From: Artemia franciscana
Taxonomy: Eukaryota > Arthropoda > Branchiopoda > Anostraca > Artemiidae
Assembly: GCF_032884065.1 (NCBI RefSeq)
Contig: NC_088867.1
Location: 29,635,252 to 29,699,251, forward strand
Direction: 5' to 3'
Length of the DNA stretch: 64,000 bases
Of this stretch, positions 34,391-44,035 are shown piece after piece. The stretch's first letter is position 1, and each line of letters opens with the position of its first letter. Made by a program: the position numbers and the translations under genes. Below the pieces are notes generated by a model. The model saw nothing but the letters and a program-made list of their open reading frames with translations. It made no database searches and had not been told where the DNA came from.

Positions 34391-35093
34391 GTGTTTCACG
34401 ACTTTTTCTTTAGCAGTTTAGATTCAAACACCATATCATTTAATTTCTTAAGGCGTTATAGAAAACAAATACGTCTTTTCCAGTTTCCAACAAAAGATCA
34501 CTGTTCAAGATTTCGTTTACAATTCAACGTGATTCTCGCTGTCGTTTGTTCCATGCCTTTTTTTCAGCTGTTGCGATTCTCACTTTCACTAGTCTTCTAA
34601 TCACATCTATCTGTGCTTCATTTTCATCAATCAACTCCTTAAACATTTAAATGACCTTAGATTAGCATTAGCGCCTTTGTAAAATTACGTTTGTTTGTTA
34701 TTGGATCTTTAACTTTTGCCTTGGCAAAATACTTTTGCATATCTTCTAACCATATTTGTCTTTCTTCTTCATTTTGGATTTGGATTACTTCAGACGATTT
34801 AGCAAGGCCTTTTGCTTTAGATGCCAATATTGGTCATCCAGGTTGTTCATTTTCACCCATTGTAAATTTAATAGGTTCAGGTCGTTCTCTTGGTCCTATC
34901 ACGTTTGTTAGTTTAGGTGGTTCCAAAGAATCATTATTTGTAATAAATGAAAATTTCGCTTTTTGGGCCTTCCTATTGACATTATAAAACTGGTTGTTTT
35001 GACTGGTTACGTTCCACGTAGTAAGTAACTTTTATCTAACAAAAAATCAAACTAATGTTAAAACTTTCAGGATTCGCGCCACCCCAACAGCTA

Positions 35094-35094
<1 letters not shown>
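34391..35094 (+). mobile_element. Helitron-derived fragment ending in half-hairpin and CTAG
   Basis: The right part (34850-35070) matches 44660-44905 in direct orientation, sharing TTTTCACCCATTGTAAATTTA and TTCCTATTGACATTATA-type text. The left part (34391-34850) matches 44290-44640 in reverse orientation. The fragment ends GCGCCACCCCAACAG-CTAG-T at 35076-35095, the same terminus as the complete hairpin at 38090-38124 but with only its 3' arm. Confidence 0.7.

Positions 35095-35187
<93 letters not shown>
35095..35187. repeat. (TA)n microsatellite, ~46 units
   Basis: Uninterrupted TA dinucleotides start immediately after the Helitron CTAG terminus. Confidence 0.99.
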
Positions 35188-35188
<1 letters not shown>

Positions 35189-35803
35189 GACGTCATTAAA
35201 GGTATTTAAGACATTCGTTCACGGAAAAACGTTTAATTGTAAAATGATTGAAGAACCTACAATGTCAACAGCCGAGGAAGCTGCTCAAAGAGTCTATGCC
35301 AAAAAACTTGCTGCTGATAGAGAAAGTAAGAAAAGAAAGCGTGCCGAGGAATCACAAGAGCAACGCGAAACCAGACTTGCTGCTAAAAGAGAAAGTGAAA
35401 AAAGAAGGCTAAAAGTATTTAAGAAAATCGTCAAATTTTTAATTGTAAGAAGATCGTGGACGGAAAAATGTTTAATTGTAAAATGACTGAGGAACCTACA
35501 ATGGCAACAGCCGAGGAAGCTGCTCAAAGAGTCTATGCCAAAAAACTTGCGGCTGATAGAGAAAGTAAGAAAAGAAAGCGTGCCGAGGAATCACAGGACC
35601 AGCAAGAAAACAGGCTTGCGGCTAAAGAACGCAAAACCGCGCAGTTAGATGAAAATCCACCTGGACAGCGAGAGTCAAAATATATCAAAATTGAAAATGA
35701 TAGCGATGATGATTGGGTTTGGGATTTTGACTTGGATAAGGTCATCAATGCCTACCAGATATTAATTAAAAAAAAAAAAGGTTCGGCGATATGTATTTCA
35801 TAG
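35188..35803 (+). pseudogene. Duplicated Helitron N-terminal coding repeat (two tandem copies)
   Basis: Two copies offset by 239 bp (35221 and 35460) encode a lysine/arginine/glutamate-rich segment. It has E-E-P-T-M, A-E-E-A-A-Q-R-V-Y-A, A-A-D-R-E-S-K-K-R-K-R and Q-E-Q-R-E-T-R-L-A-A. Such charged, self-repeating text precedes the Helitron-like N-terminal domain in arthropod Helitron proteins I know. Copy 2 continues into an acidic stretch (N-D-S-D-D-D-W-V-W-D) and stops at ~35803. No Rep or helicase core follows in frame, so these are remnants. Confidence 0.65.
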
Positions 35804-35805
35804 TG

Positions 35806-36050
35806 ACGCTGAAAAATAAAGAAGAAAAAGAAAACTGAAAAAAGAAAAAAGGTAAAAAACTAAAAAAAACTAAAAAGAAAAAACACTCAAAGAGAAATTA
35901 CAGACCGGGACACAAATGACGACCGGGACAGAGGGAATATAAATGACGACCGGGACACTCAAAGAGAAATTACAGACTGGGATACCAGGACACAAATGAC
36001 GACCGGAACACAGGGAATATAAATGACGACCAGGACACAGGTATTTAAGA
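35806..36050 (+). repeat. A-rich tract followed by GACCGGGACAC minisatellite (first module)
   Basis: 35806-35890 is A-rich with CTAAAAAA-type spacing. 35893-36050 has units combining GACCGGGACAC, ACAAATGACGACC, AGGGAATATAAATGACGACC and TCAAAGAGAAATTACAGAC. The same succession occurs twice more in the cluster. Confidence 0.85.
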
Positions 36051-36250
36051 ATATCGTTCAAAGACAAATTTTTAATTGTAAGAAGATCGTTGAAAGAGAT
36101 ATTTCTAATTGTAAAATGACTGAAGAACCTACAATGGCAACACCCGAGGAAGCTGCTCAAAACGAATGTATTCAAGCCGAAGTAGCTGAGTTGGTAAAGC
36201 GTTATGTTTCAGGTTCTAGGTCCGAGAGGCTCCAGGTTTGAACCTTTGCT
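36040..36250 (+). pseudogene. Third Helitron coding-repeat copy fused to a tRNA-like segment
   Basis: Repeats the E-E-P-T-M-A-T...E-E-A-A-Q segment at ~36110-36160. From ~36172 it changes to GTAGCTGAGTTGGTAAAGCG, which fits the pol III A box. About 35 bases later comes CCAGGTTTGAACC, a B-box-like word with one key mismatch. The same tRNA-like text recurs at 38217-38290. Confidence 0.6.
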
Positions 36251-36254
36251 TTAG

Positions 36255-36550
36255 CATTAATACAAAAGAAGAAAAAAAAACTAAAAAAGGTAAAAACTAC
36301 AAAAAATACTAGAAAAACTAAAAAAGGTAAAAAACTAAAAAAAAAACCAAAAAAAAGGTAAAAAACTAAAAACTAAAAAAGAAAAAAAAACTAAAAAAAC
36401 TTAAAAAAAGGTAAAAACTACAAAAAAAAAAAACTAAAAAAAAAAAAAAATAAAAACTAATAAAAAAACTATAAAAAAAAATAAAAACTGAAAAAGAAAA
36501 AAAACTAAAAAAAGGAAAAAAACTGAAAAATAAAGGAGAAAAAGAAAACT
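36255..36550 (+). repeat. A-rich low-complexity tract (CTAAAAAA / GGTAAAAA words)
   Basis: Almost all A with regularly spaced CT, GGT and G interruptions on the plus strand. A similar tract lies at 38298-38700 in the equivalent module position. Not coding. Confidence 0.95.
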
Positions 36551-36555
36551 AAAAG

Positions 36556-36810
36556 CCGGGACACAAGAAATATAAATGATGACCGGGACACTCAAAGAGA
36601 AATTACAGACTGGGGCACTGGGACACAAATAACGACCGGGACACTCAAAGATAAATTACAGACCGGGACACCGGAACACAAATGACGACCGGGACACAGG
36701 GAATATAAATGACGAACGGGACACTAAAAAAGAAATTACAGACTGGGACACTGGGACACAAATGACGACCGGGATACTGGGAATATAAATGACGACCGGG
36801 ACACAGGGAA
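36556..36810 (+). repeat. GACCGGGACAC minisatellite, module 2
   Basis: About 80-bp compound units: GACCGGGACACCGGGACACA, AATGACGACC, AGGGAATATAAATG and AAAGAGAAATTACA. The array ends precisely where helicase coding begins. Confidence 0.9.
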
Positions 36811-36811
36811 T

Positions 36812-37009
36812 GTTCGATTAGCAATCGCCATCAACAAAGCTCAAGGGCAATCATTAGAATAATGAGGTATAAATCTGAATACGGATTGTTTTTCCCATGG
36901 ACAATTTTATGTTGCATGTTCAAGAGTCGGTAAACCTGACAATCTATTTATATGCACAGACAATGGGACATCGAAAAATGTTGTATATTCGCAAGTTTTA
37001 CGTAGTTAA
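36812..37009 (+). pseudogene. Helitron helicase C-terminal fragment, copy 1
   Basis: 66 codons including the terminal stop. They contain helicase motif V (A-I-N-K-A-Q-G-Q-S-L) and motif VI (Y-V-A-C-S-R-V) of the PIF1-like helicase in Helitron RepHel proteins, then N-L-F-I and Q-V-L-R-S-stop. Two adjacent in-frame stops follow Q-S-L-E, so it is dead. The upstream helicase is replaced by the minisatellite. Two more copies lie at 37769 and 38949. Confidence 0.9.
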
Positions 37010-37064
37010 AAACATATATATCTATAACGAAAAGAGCAATCTTTTCTCTTTTATCTATATTTAC

Positions 37065-37207
37065 AGGTGGGACACAGGGACACAACTACAATGGCGCGTA
37101 ACTAATATGGCGCGTAACGACTTACGCGCACGGGGGGGCTTGGGGGGTGGGGTGCGAAACGCCCCCACCAACTAGGTGTTGGGGTGGCGCGAAGCGCCAC
37201 CCCAATA

Positions 37208-37208
<1 letters not shown>
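37065..37208 (+). mobile_element. Helitron 3' end, copy 1 (hairpin kept, CTAG eroded)
   Basis: Contains ACAATGGCGCGTAAC, a G-run, GCGCCCCCACCAACTA-type text, then the hairpin GTTGGGGTGGCGC-GAA-GCGCCACCCCAA at 37178-37205. The expected CAGCTAG end reads TAG, a ~4-bp loss. A (TA)n tract follows at once. Confidence 0.8.

Positions 37209-37282
<74 letters not shown>
37209..37282. repeat. (TA)n microsatellite, ~37 units
   Basis: Pure TA directly after the Helitron 3' end. The next bases, TGACGTCATGTTTGT, are partly repeated downstream. Confidence 0.99.
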
Positions 37283-37286
<4 letters not shown>

Positions 37287-37382
37287 CGTCATGTTTGTGT
37301 GTCGACTGACGTCATGTTTGTCGACTGACGAAATTACAGACCGGGACATCGGGACACAAATGACGACCGGGACAACGGGACA
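37283..37382 (+). repeat. TGACGTCATGTTTGT duplication and short minisatellite piece
   Basis: TGACGTCATGTTTGTGTGTCG is repeated as TGACGTCATGTTTGTCG within 40 bp. GACCGGGACA units then run from ~37337 to 37382 and form the left flank of the mini-Helitron. Confidence 0.75.
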
Positions 37383-37499
37383 TCTATCTATATAAATAAA
37401 AATAAGTTGATGGCGCGTAACGACTTGCGCGCGCGGGGGGGCTTGGGGGTGGCGTGAAGCGCCCCCACCAACTAGGTGTTGGAGCACCCCAACAGCTAG
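37383..37499 (+). mobile_element. ~117-bp mini-Helitron with both termini
   Basis: Starts TCTATCTATATAAATAAAAA and ends GCACCCCAACAG-CTAG. It sits between a host A (37382) and T (37500), exactly the A^T target that Helitrons use without duplicating it. Minisatellite sequence flanks both sides. The inner body keeps GGCGCGTAACGACTTGCGCG and a GCGCCCCCACC element from the larger copies. The terminal hairpin is imperfect. Confidence 0.75.
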
Positions 37500-37768
37500 T
37501 ATGGAATATAAATGACGACCGGGGCACTCAAAGAGAAAGCGACCGGGACACAAATGACGACCGGGACACAGGGAATATAAATGACGACCAGGACATTCAA
37601 AGAGAAATTACAGACCGGGACACCGGAACACAAATGACGACCGGGACAAAAATGACGACCGGGACACCGGGAATATAAATGACGACCGCGACACTCAAAG
37701 AGAAATTACAGAGTGGGACGCCGGGGGGCACAGGGGGATATATAAATGACGACGGGGACAAAGGGAAT
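37500..37768 (+). repeat. GACCGGGACAC minisatellite, module 3
   Basis: Continues the array interrupted by the mini-Helitron. Its last part changes to GGGACGCCGGGGGGCACAGG, also seen at 38810-38830. It ends at the second helicase fragment. Confidence 0.9.
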
Positions 37769-37967
37769 GTTCGATTAGCAATCACCATCAACAAAGCTCA
37801 AGGGCAATCATTAGAATAATGAGGTATAGATCTGAATACAGATTGTTTTTCCCATGGACAATTATTTTGTTGCATGTTCAAGACTCGGTAAACCTGACAA
37901 TCTATTTATATGCATAGACAATGGGACAGCCAAGAATGTTGTATATTCGCAAGTTTTACGTAGTTAA
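37769..37967 (+). pseudogene. Helitron helicase C-terminal fragment, copy 2
   Basis: Same 66-codon segment as 36812-37009, with motif V text. A one-base insertion in ACAATTATTTTGTTG shifts the frame just before motif VI. The stop pair after Q-S-L-E is shared with copy 1, so both descend from an already broken copy. Confidence 0.88.
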
Positions 37968-37989
37968 AAATATATATATATATCTATCT

Positions 37990-38124
37990 ATATTCATAGG
38001 TGGGACACAGGGACACAACTACAATGGCGCGTAACGACTTACGCGCTCGGGGGGCTGGGGGGGGGGCGAAGCGCCCCCACCAACTACGTGTTGGGGTGGC
38101 GCGAAGCGCCACCCCAACAGCTAG
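37990..38124 (+). mobile_element. Helitron 3' end, copy 2 (intact hairpin and CTAG)
   Basis: Perfect 13-bp stem GTTGGGGTGGCGC with loop GAA at 38090-38118, then AG, CTAG at 38121-38124 and host T. This is the canonical Helitron 3' terminus. Upstream lies GTGGGACACAGGGACACAAC, then ACAATGGCGCGTAACGACTT. Confidence 0.92.
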
Positions 38125-38297
38125 TATATATATAAAAATAAGGTGTCAGTCTGTTTGTCTGTCCGCATATGACGTCTGAATGATTTCTATCATATATCAA
38201 TTCAAAAACGAAAGTATTCAAGCCGATGTAGCTGAGTTGGTAACGCGTTATGTTCCAGGTTCTAGGTTCGAGAGGTTCCAGGTTTGAACCTTGACTT
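38125..38297 (+). mobile_element. Helitron 5'-end-like sequence with tRNA-like segment
   Basis: TATATAAAAATAAGGTGTCA followed by TCTGTTTGTCTGTCCG resembles the 5' leader of arthropod Helitrons. The expected 5' TC is not present at the junction. 38217-38290 reads GTAGCTGAGTTGGTAACGCG (A-box fit), GGTTCGAGAGG and CCAGGTTTGAACC, as at 36172-36245. Confidence 0.55.
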
Positions 38298-38705
38298 AAA
38301 AAATAAAAAGAAAAAAAACTAAAAAAACTAAAAAAGCTAAGCAAAGGTAAAAAACTATAAACTAAAAAAGAAAAAAAACTAAAAAAAGGTAAAAACTACA
38401 AAAAAAACCCTAAAAACTAATAAAAAAAACTAAATAACTAAAAATAAAAAAACTAAAAATTTATTTCAAAACTAAAAAAGAAAAACAAAACTAAAAAAGG
38501 AAAAAAAACTGAAAAATAAAGGAGAAAAAGAAAACTAAAAAAAAATAAAAATAAAAATGAAAAAAAACTAAAAAAAGGTAAAAACTACAAAAAAAACTAA
38601 AAAGAAAAAAGAAAAAAAACTAAAAAAGCTAAAAAAAAGGTAAAAACCAAAAAAAAAAAAAAATTAAAAAGAAAAAAAGGAAAAAAGCAAAAAATTTATT
38701 TCATC
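38298..38705 (+). repeat. A-rich low-complexity tract, second copy
   Basis: Same CTAAAAAA/GGTAAAAA wording and module position as 36255-36550. No coding. Confidence 0.95.
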
Positions 38706-38855
38706 ATATGGAAACTCAAAGAGAAATTACAGACTGGGACACGGGGACACAAATGACGACCGGGACACAGGGAATATAAATGACCGGGACACAGGGACAT
38801 AACTACAACGGGGACGCCGGGGGGCACAGGGGGATATATAAATCCCCCTGGACAC

Positions 38856-38908
<53 letters not shown>

Positions 38909-38948
38909 CACAGGGGGATATATAAATGACGACGGGGACACAGAGAAT
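38706..38948 (+). repeat. GACCGGGACAC minisatellite, module 4, with (TA)n
   Basis: Minisatellite units surround a (TA)23 tract at 38861-38906, whose two flanks are both GGCACAGGGGGATATATAAA-like. The array ends at the third helicase fragment. Confidence 0.9.
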
Positions 38949-39100
38949 GTTCGATTAGCAATCACCATCAACAAAGCTCAAGGGCAATCATTAGAATCAT
39001 GAGGTATAGATCTGAATACGGATTTTTTTTTCCCATGGACAATTATATGTTGCATGTTCAAGAGTCGGTAAACCTGACAATCTATTTATATGCACTGACA
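38949..39100 (+). pseudogene. Helitron helicase C-terminal fragment, copy 3 (truncated)
   Basis: Same start as the other two copies, but the first of the paired stops is a serine codon here. It reads through motif VI (Y-V-A-C-S-R-V) to the N-L-F-I-C-T-D region, then joins the 3' GC-rich tail prematurely, having lost the last ~16 codons. Confidence 0.88.
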
Positions 39101-39200
39101 ACTACAATGGCGCGTAACTAATATGGCGCGTAACGACTTACGCGCGGGGGGGGGCTTGGGGGGGCGCGCGAAGCGCCCCCCAAGCCCCCGGAGAGATAGG
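39101..39200 (+). mobile_element. Helitron 3' GC-rich tail, copy 3 (terminus lost)
   Basis: ACAATGGCGCGTAACTAATA, then a strong palindrome, CTTGGGGGGGCGCGCGAAGCGCCCCCCAAG-like (39153-39186). The CTAG hairpin is absent. Confidence 0.7.
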
Positions 39201-39779
39201 GTTAATCTTCCGAAGAGCGTTGCACTTGAGCGACGTCCGTGCATTCTTGTCGGTCCTTGAAAACCATGGTGAGGGCCACGTCTACTCCTCCCACCAGACC
39301 GTACCGTACCTTACAGCTGGATCTAGTCTTTTAAGGGGAATTTTTGACTTCAGAACACAAATATGTTAAGTATTTGCAGGGACTCCAGCCAGGAAGTATA
39401 TATTATAGAAATAAGTGTCTGATTGTTGAATAAAAACTTTTTTGCTCTATTTTTTGATACCCCACAACCACAGTGTCAAGTATAGCAATTTAGAATGCAC
39501 ACCCGAAACAGGTTTTATAATTATTTTGGAATTATAAAAAAAAATAATTGTCGGCTTTAAAATTTGATTAGATCAAAATATTCACCATATGTTTTTATTT
39601 CTATTGACATAAAAACAGCCGAAATCACTAATTCAGGGACGTCAGGCAAACTCCAAATGTTTAACATGGGAGGTATAGGAAGATTCCTTGAGAGTGCGTC
39701 CTGCTTTAACAGAACCATAATTATGAAATACGAAACTAAATTAAGTCAGAAGAGGAAAAAAAAGCCAAATGGAGATTAC
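39201..39779 (-). other. MIC60 intron sequence between the Helitron cluster and the next exon
   Basis: Nothing recognised. The plus-strand open frame at 39564-39887 is an antisense shadow partly overlapping the MIC60 exon. Confidence 0.6.
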
Positions 39780-40062
39780 CTTGCCGAAGCAAGAATTTCA
39801 TGTGGGTTTAAAGCTTCAATATCAATCTCCTTCTCATCGAGTATCGGTCGTATTGCAGCAGTAATCAAAAACATGCTCTGTAAATAGGACATCATATAGC
39901 GCAATAATGATCCGCCATTTTCGTCAACCAATGCCACCCGCTGACCTACTCTTTCGACAGTCATAAACCTCTCTTTCAGGGCTGACAAGGGTAATACACC
40001 TCTTTCTCTCACTTCAGTTGATAATCCACCAAGCAGTTTGTCAACAAAAGCGTCCTCTTCAC
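39780..40062 (-). CDS. IMMT: MIC60/mitofilin, exon encoding the start of the mitofilin domain
   Basis: The acceptor TATTTTCAG precedes; the donor is AAG/GTAATC. Phases are 1 in (split Gly220) and 2 out (split Arg314). Residues 221-313 include E-E-D-A-F-V-D-K-L-L, E-R-G-V-L-P, L-K-E-R-F, V-G-Q-R-V-A-L-V-D-E-N-G-G-S and M-S-Y-L-Q-S-M. This is the conserved mitofilin core with its R-V-A-x-V and S-Y-L-Q-S landmarks. Apparently intact with no internal stops. This and the terminal exon together form the region that contacts MIC19 and membranes in characterised MIC60 proteins. Confidence 0.97.
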
Positions 40063-40619
40063 CTGAAAATAATACACAACTGAAACCATGTTTAAAAACG
40101 TTTGTTTTACAAACTATAAAACCTAACAAAAATGATTACAAGGAAATAAAAAGCAGATGTAGCTCTCGCAGTCATCATTCCTGTTCTTTAGTAATTTCGT
40201 TTGCTTACTAGTGCCAACTAGTTCATATTTTTTTCTGTTCTTGAAATGAAAGATTGCACAATACGAAATTTCCTTCACTTTCCTGAAAAAGCCCTTATTT
40301 CCCACCTAACTATTGTTAATGAATGTGCATCACAAAAGGTAAAACGTTCAAACTTTATAACTTCATTTGTTCAGAGACAGGCGGTTTCTCGAGTTCTAAA
40401 AAATAGAGCCATTTCTCAAAAAAAAATAAAAAATCTAGAAGAGAGGAAAGAAAAAAAGTGATGATTTTCTGCGATCCTTATGATCACGTTAAGAAACAAA
40501 CTTCTACCGTGACAGTTTTCTTTTTCTATTAATCTCCAACTTATTGTTCTTTGAAAGCATGACTTTTTGGCTTCTATTCACAAAAAATCCACAACAAAGT
40601 ATTATTGTCTTACAAGCAG
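40063..40619 (-). other. MIC60 intron, proximal part
   Basis: AT-rich; nothing recognised before the RTE fragment. The full intron runs to 47241 and carries the elements listed next. Confidence 0.6.
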
Positions 40620-40719
40620 CCAGGAAGCTACCATTTGCGATAAACAATTCAATTATTAAAAGGCATAATACTTGGGGATACAAATAGCAAAGTCAGTTAC
40701 AACCAATTTATGATATCTA

Positions 40720-41360
40720 CAGGAATCATCAGCATGGAATCAAATGGAACAGTAAAACTCTCCTAAACTTAGTTTATGCTGATGATTTGAGCATTCTAGA
40801 TAAATATTAGGAAAGTGAATGATTTTTTGGACGTTTTTAGAGGTCAGGGTAAAAGAACAGGTTTGAAAATTAATGTTAAAAAGACTGTATTACTTTGACT
40901 GGAAATAAATGAAGGTGAAAAGGTGATGTTAGGCAAAGAAGAAGATCCATCAAGTGGATAGCATTTCTTACCTGAGTAGTATTATCATTGAAGATAGTGG
41001 ATAAGGTTTAGATGGCTAAGACACGTTCTACGGATGAAATATGACAGATTGCCAAGGCAATTTTTTCACTGCAGGGCCGACGCAGGCACCTTAGTAGTCA
41101 AGAAGCGTCGTTAATTCTTAAATAATAATAATAATAATCGTCCTTGTAGACATCTAGGGTCAGGCGACAAGCAGTTCGTCCCCGAATCGGTGGGAACAGG
41201 TCGCAAGAAAGGATTTGAAGGAGATTGGGACTTCTTCTGATAGTGTAAAGAGGAAATATTTGAATAGATTGGGGTGGAGGAGGAGGATGCGCAGCTGTGT
41301 TGGCCTAAGGCGGCTTGGTGCTGCAGTTTTGTTTGTAGTAGTAGTAGTAATAATAGTATA
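40720..41360 (+). mobile_element. RTE-type LINE 3' fragment with (GTA)n tail
   Basis: Reads L-V-Y-A-D-D-L-S-I-L at ~40770-40800 (intact RT catalytic Y-A-D-D), then broken frames to a C-terminal R-W-L-R-H-V-L-R-like segment near 41010-41060. The 3' untranslated part (41140-41330) matches the RTE remnant at 15163-15300 in reverse complement. It ends in GTAGTAGTAGTAGTAATAAT. Many stops are present. Confidence 0.75.
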
Positions 41361-42750
41361 GATATGAGGATATTTCTTATATAACTAGCACTGTCATCTA
41401 TGACTGAAATACTATCTGACAAGAGTAATACTTAATTCAAACTTTCTTTTAATTAGATTAAGTTTTAATATGCTTGATAAAGTAAATACAATTAGATATG
41501 TTAAATTAGTCATGTTTTGAATCTTTATCCTGATTCCAAATAACTAAAAACTTGATAAGAAATTAAATGAAAACACAAGAGACAGCTTCAATACATGATC
41601 AGATTTTCCGATTTTGCAACCCAGCTCACCTTATTTTTCCTTGCCTATACAAAGTCAAACCCTATTTTTTGGAAGGCGAAAAACTTAATCTGCTGACCAG
41701 TGTTGTTAGGAATTAAAGCTATGGAAGACTAAATTGCTGAATCGCTTAATCTGTAAGTAACTTTAATTTTTCAAAAACAAGAAACAAAAAAAAAAAAATT
41801 CTTGAATCCTTGCGTTCTTTTAGAACCTTGTTTTAATCAAATTGAACACAAAGTATTTAGGATTCCCAGACTTCTGTTATCCAGACTAAAACATTCTGGT
41901 ATCTCAAGCTAATATTTTCTTTAAGTTATGATAGTCTTTTTCTGCTGCGTCTTAAGCAGAGGTGAACACAACCCAAGTTATAGGTTCTCCACGGAAAGGA
42001 GTGATACTAATACTTGGTTATCACCAAGTTTAAATTAAGTGCGCTTTTTGCACAGAACTACTAAAATGCCACCTTCTTTTTGAATTTTCCTTGCAAGCAG
42101 TGCGAATTTCACATGCTGTCGAAGCGGAACTTCTATTGAAGCCGCAGGCGTGCAAAAAGTAGAGTAGCATAGTAGCTAGGATACAGGGCAATTTTCATGA
42201 CTTAGTGATATTTGTTGGCAGTTTTTGTCGAAAATGCCACCGCTTCCACTATCCCAATAATTTCTGAGAATTTCACCAAAAATACCTGTCTCCCCCCCTC
42301 CAAAAAAAACCAACAAAACAATGACCAATCAATTCTTGCGCTTCTAGAAAATTAAGTGGTGCTTTTTATAGTTATAATGATCAATACATATCAATCATGC
42401 AGATGGGTATGCATAATTTTCACACTACATATAACATTGAAGTGTTCAACTCTACCCACAAAGTAAAAGAAGTAAGCTATACGCAGTATACTTCAAATTT
42501 TGAATACAATACTCCACTAACAGAACTGAAGTAAATAAGATATGGTAGTTTTGACAAAATGGTACATATAAAATTATAGAGTATGATATTTATGGCTACT
42601 ATATGACTTGGCACTGAATTAGTTTACAACGTTAATTCAGAAACTATTGACATTTCTGACAGCAAGTTATACTAAGTTACATTTGTTGCTGTTCTGCAAA
42701 TTTTACACATAAAACTACTTTTTGCTCTGGCAATATTTACCAGAGTAATT

Positions 42751-42965
42751 GCCTACGGATTGTTCTGGGTACCCGGCTGACCGACCGTATTTCAAACAGT
42801 AAGTTGTACGAAAAATGTGGTTCAATCCCGCTTTCTAGGGCTATAATGAAAGAAAGGTTGAGATGGCTAGGCCACGTTCTGCGGATGAAGGATGACAGAT
42901 TGCCAAAGATTGTCCTTTTTGGCCAAGCCAAGCCATTTTGGCCAAGCTGCCAAGCCATTTTGGAA
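42751..42965 (+). mobile_element. RTE C-terminal fragment
   Basis: Open reading L-Y-E-K-C-G-S-I-P-L-S-R-A and R-W-L-G-H-V-L-R-M-K-D-D-R-L-P-K, the conserved RTE end. It is the best-preserved copy in the window. It runs into GGCCAAGCCAAGCCATTTTG repeated twice (42919-42965). Only ~70 codons remain. Confidence 0.8.
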
Positions 42966-43679
42966 TTTTGTTTAGTTCTGCTGCTGGTAGCTTTGGAACA
43001 TTTTGCATACATGTGCAGTCGACTCTCAAAATATACAGAATTGGTCATGCATACACAAAAATATACTGTAGTTTAATTGCAACTAAATTAATAAGACCAC
43101 CAAAGAAAAAGTTGGGGGTCTTCAACTGTAATTATCTTTTTTTAACTGATTTTTTTTTTCAGTAAAATCAGTGATGCTGTTTCCTTTTTCTTTGATTTAA
43201 CAACAGAAAAAAAAAGAAGACCACGTCTGATTTAAACCGAAAAAAGACGCAATTCTCCAGCTTTTTCCGTGAGGAAAAACATTTTCTTGAAGTCATGACA
43301 TCACCTCATCTTGATGTCATAAAGTCAACACAGGCTCATTACAACCACCCTGGGAAAAATAAGAATTTTCCCTTAAAGTCCTGTCCTATTCAATTCATTT
43401 GGAATTTGTGGTGGTGACAACCCCATTCGACCATGCAAGCAGCAATATCCAAATGAACTATCTTTGTTTGCTACTCTTTCCTCGAAAAAATGGAGGGTTC
43501 CACAGTGAATAAAAGCAATGTTGAAGGAAACCAATGACTTATATATAACACTTACTGTGTTTATGGCATCTTTGTACGTATGTACTTGGTTTGCGCCACA
43601 CGTTGTTGGGTCGAAAATGATGACACCACCGTTCTTCTAACCTAATATTTCTTTCTTTTTCACTCTGATGTTTGACACG
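42966..43679 (-). other. MIC60 intron sequence, nothing recognised
   Basis: AT-rich, with short open frames only. Confidence 0.5.
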
Positions 43680-44035
43680 TTCTGATTTTCAGTGTCTGCT
43701 CAGATTCTCGGTGTCGCTTGTTTTCTAGCCGCATATGTCTCAGCTCTTCATTTTCATTTTAGACCCCCTCTAATTCTCGTTCTCGCATATCTTTTAACTG
43801 CCCATGTCAATGCTCTTCATTGTCTTTGTTGACTCGCTCAGATTCTCGGTATCACTAGTCTCCTAACCACCCGTGACAATACTCATCATTTTCATTTTTG
43901 ACTCGCTCAGATGCTCGGTGTCGCTTGTTTTCTAACCGCGTGTGTCTTTGCTCTTCATTTTCAGTTTTGACTTGCTCAGATTCTCGTTTTCGCATATCTC
44001 CTAACCACCCGTGTCTTTGCTCTTCATTCAACCAG
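43680..44035 (-). repeat. Array of ~75-bp coding-type repeat units, minus-strand sense
   Basis: Units repeat TCAGATTCTCGGTGTCGC, TTTTCTAACCGC and GTGTCTTTGCTCTTCATT about five times. On the minus strand each unit reads roughly N-E-E-Q-R-H...L-E-S-R-R...S-E-Q-V-K, ~25 codons. This matches the charged Q-R-E-T-R-L-A-A style of Helitron N-terminal repeats. The inverted counterpart lies at 44345-44640. Confidence 0.75.

Noticed and set aside
35055-35187. I-Y repeat at the start of the 143-codon plus-strand frame
   Set aside because: Translation of the (TA)n microsatellite; only the part after 35188 is Helitron coding repeat.
37122-37553. 143-codon minus-strand frame with long I-Y repeats
   Set aside because: Runs through (TA)n and Helitron GC-rich ends; no protein family.
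35893-38948. Regularly recurring GACCGGGACAC units, considered as a CRISPR-like array
   Set aside because: Units are compound and tandem without unique spacers, in a eukaryotic context and tied to Helitron fragments.
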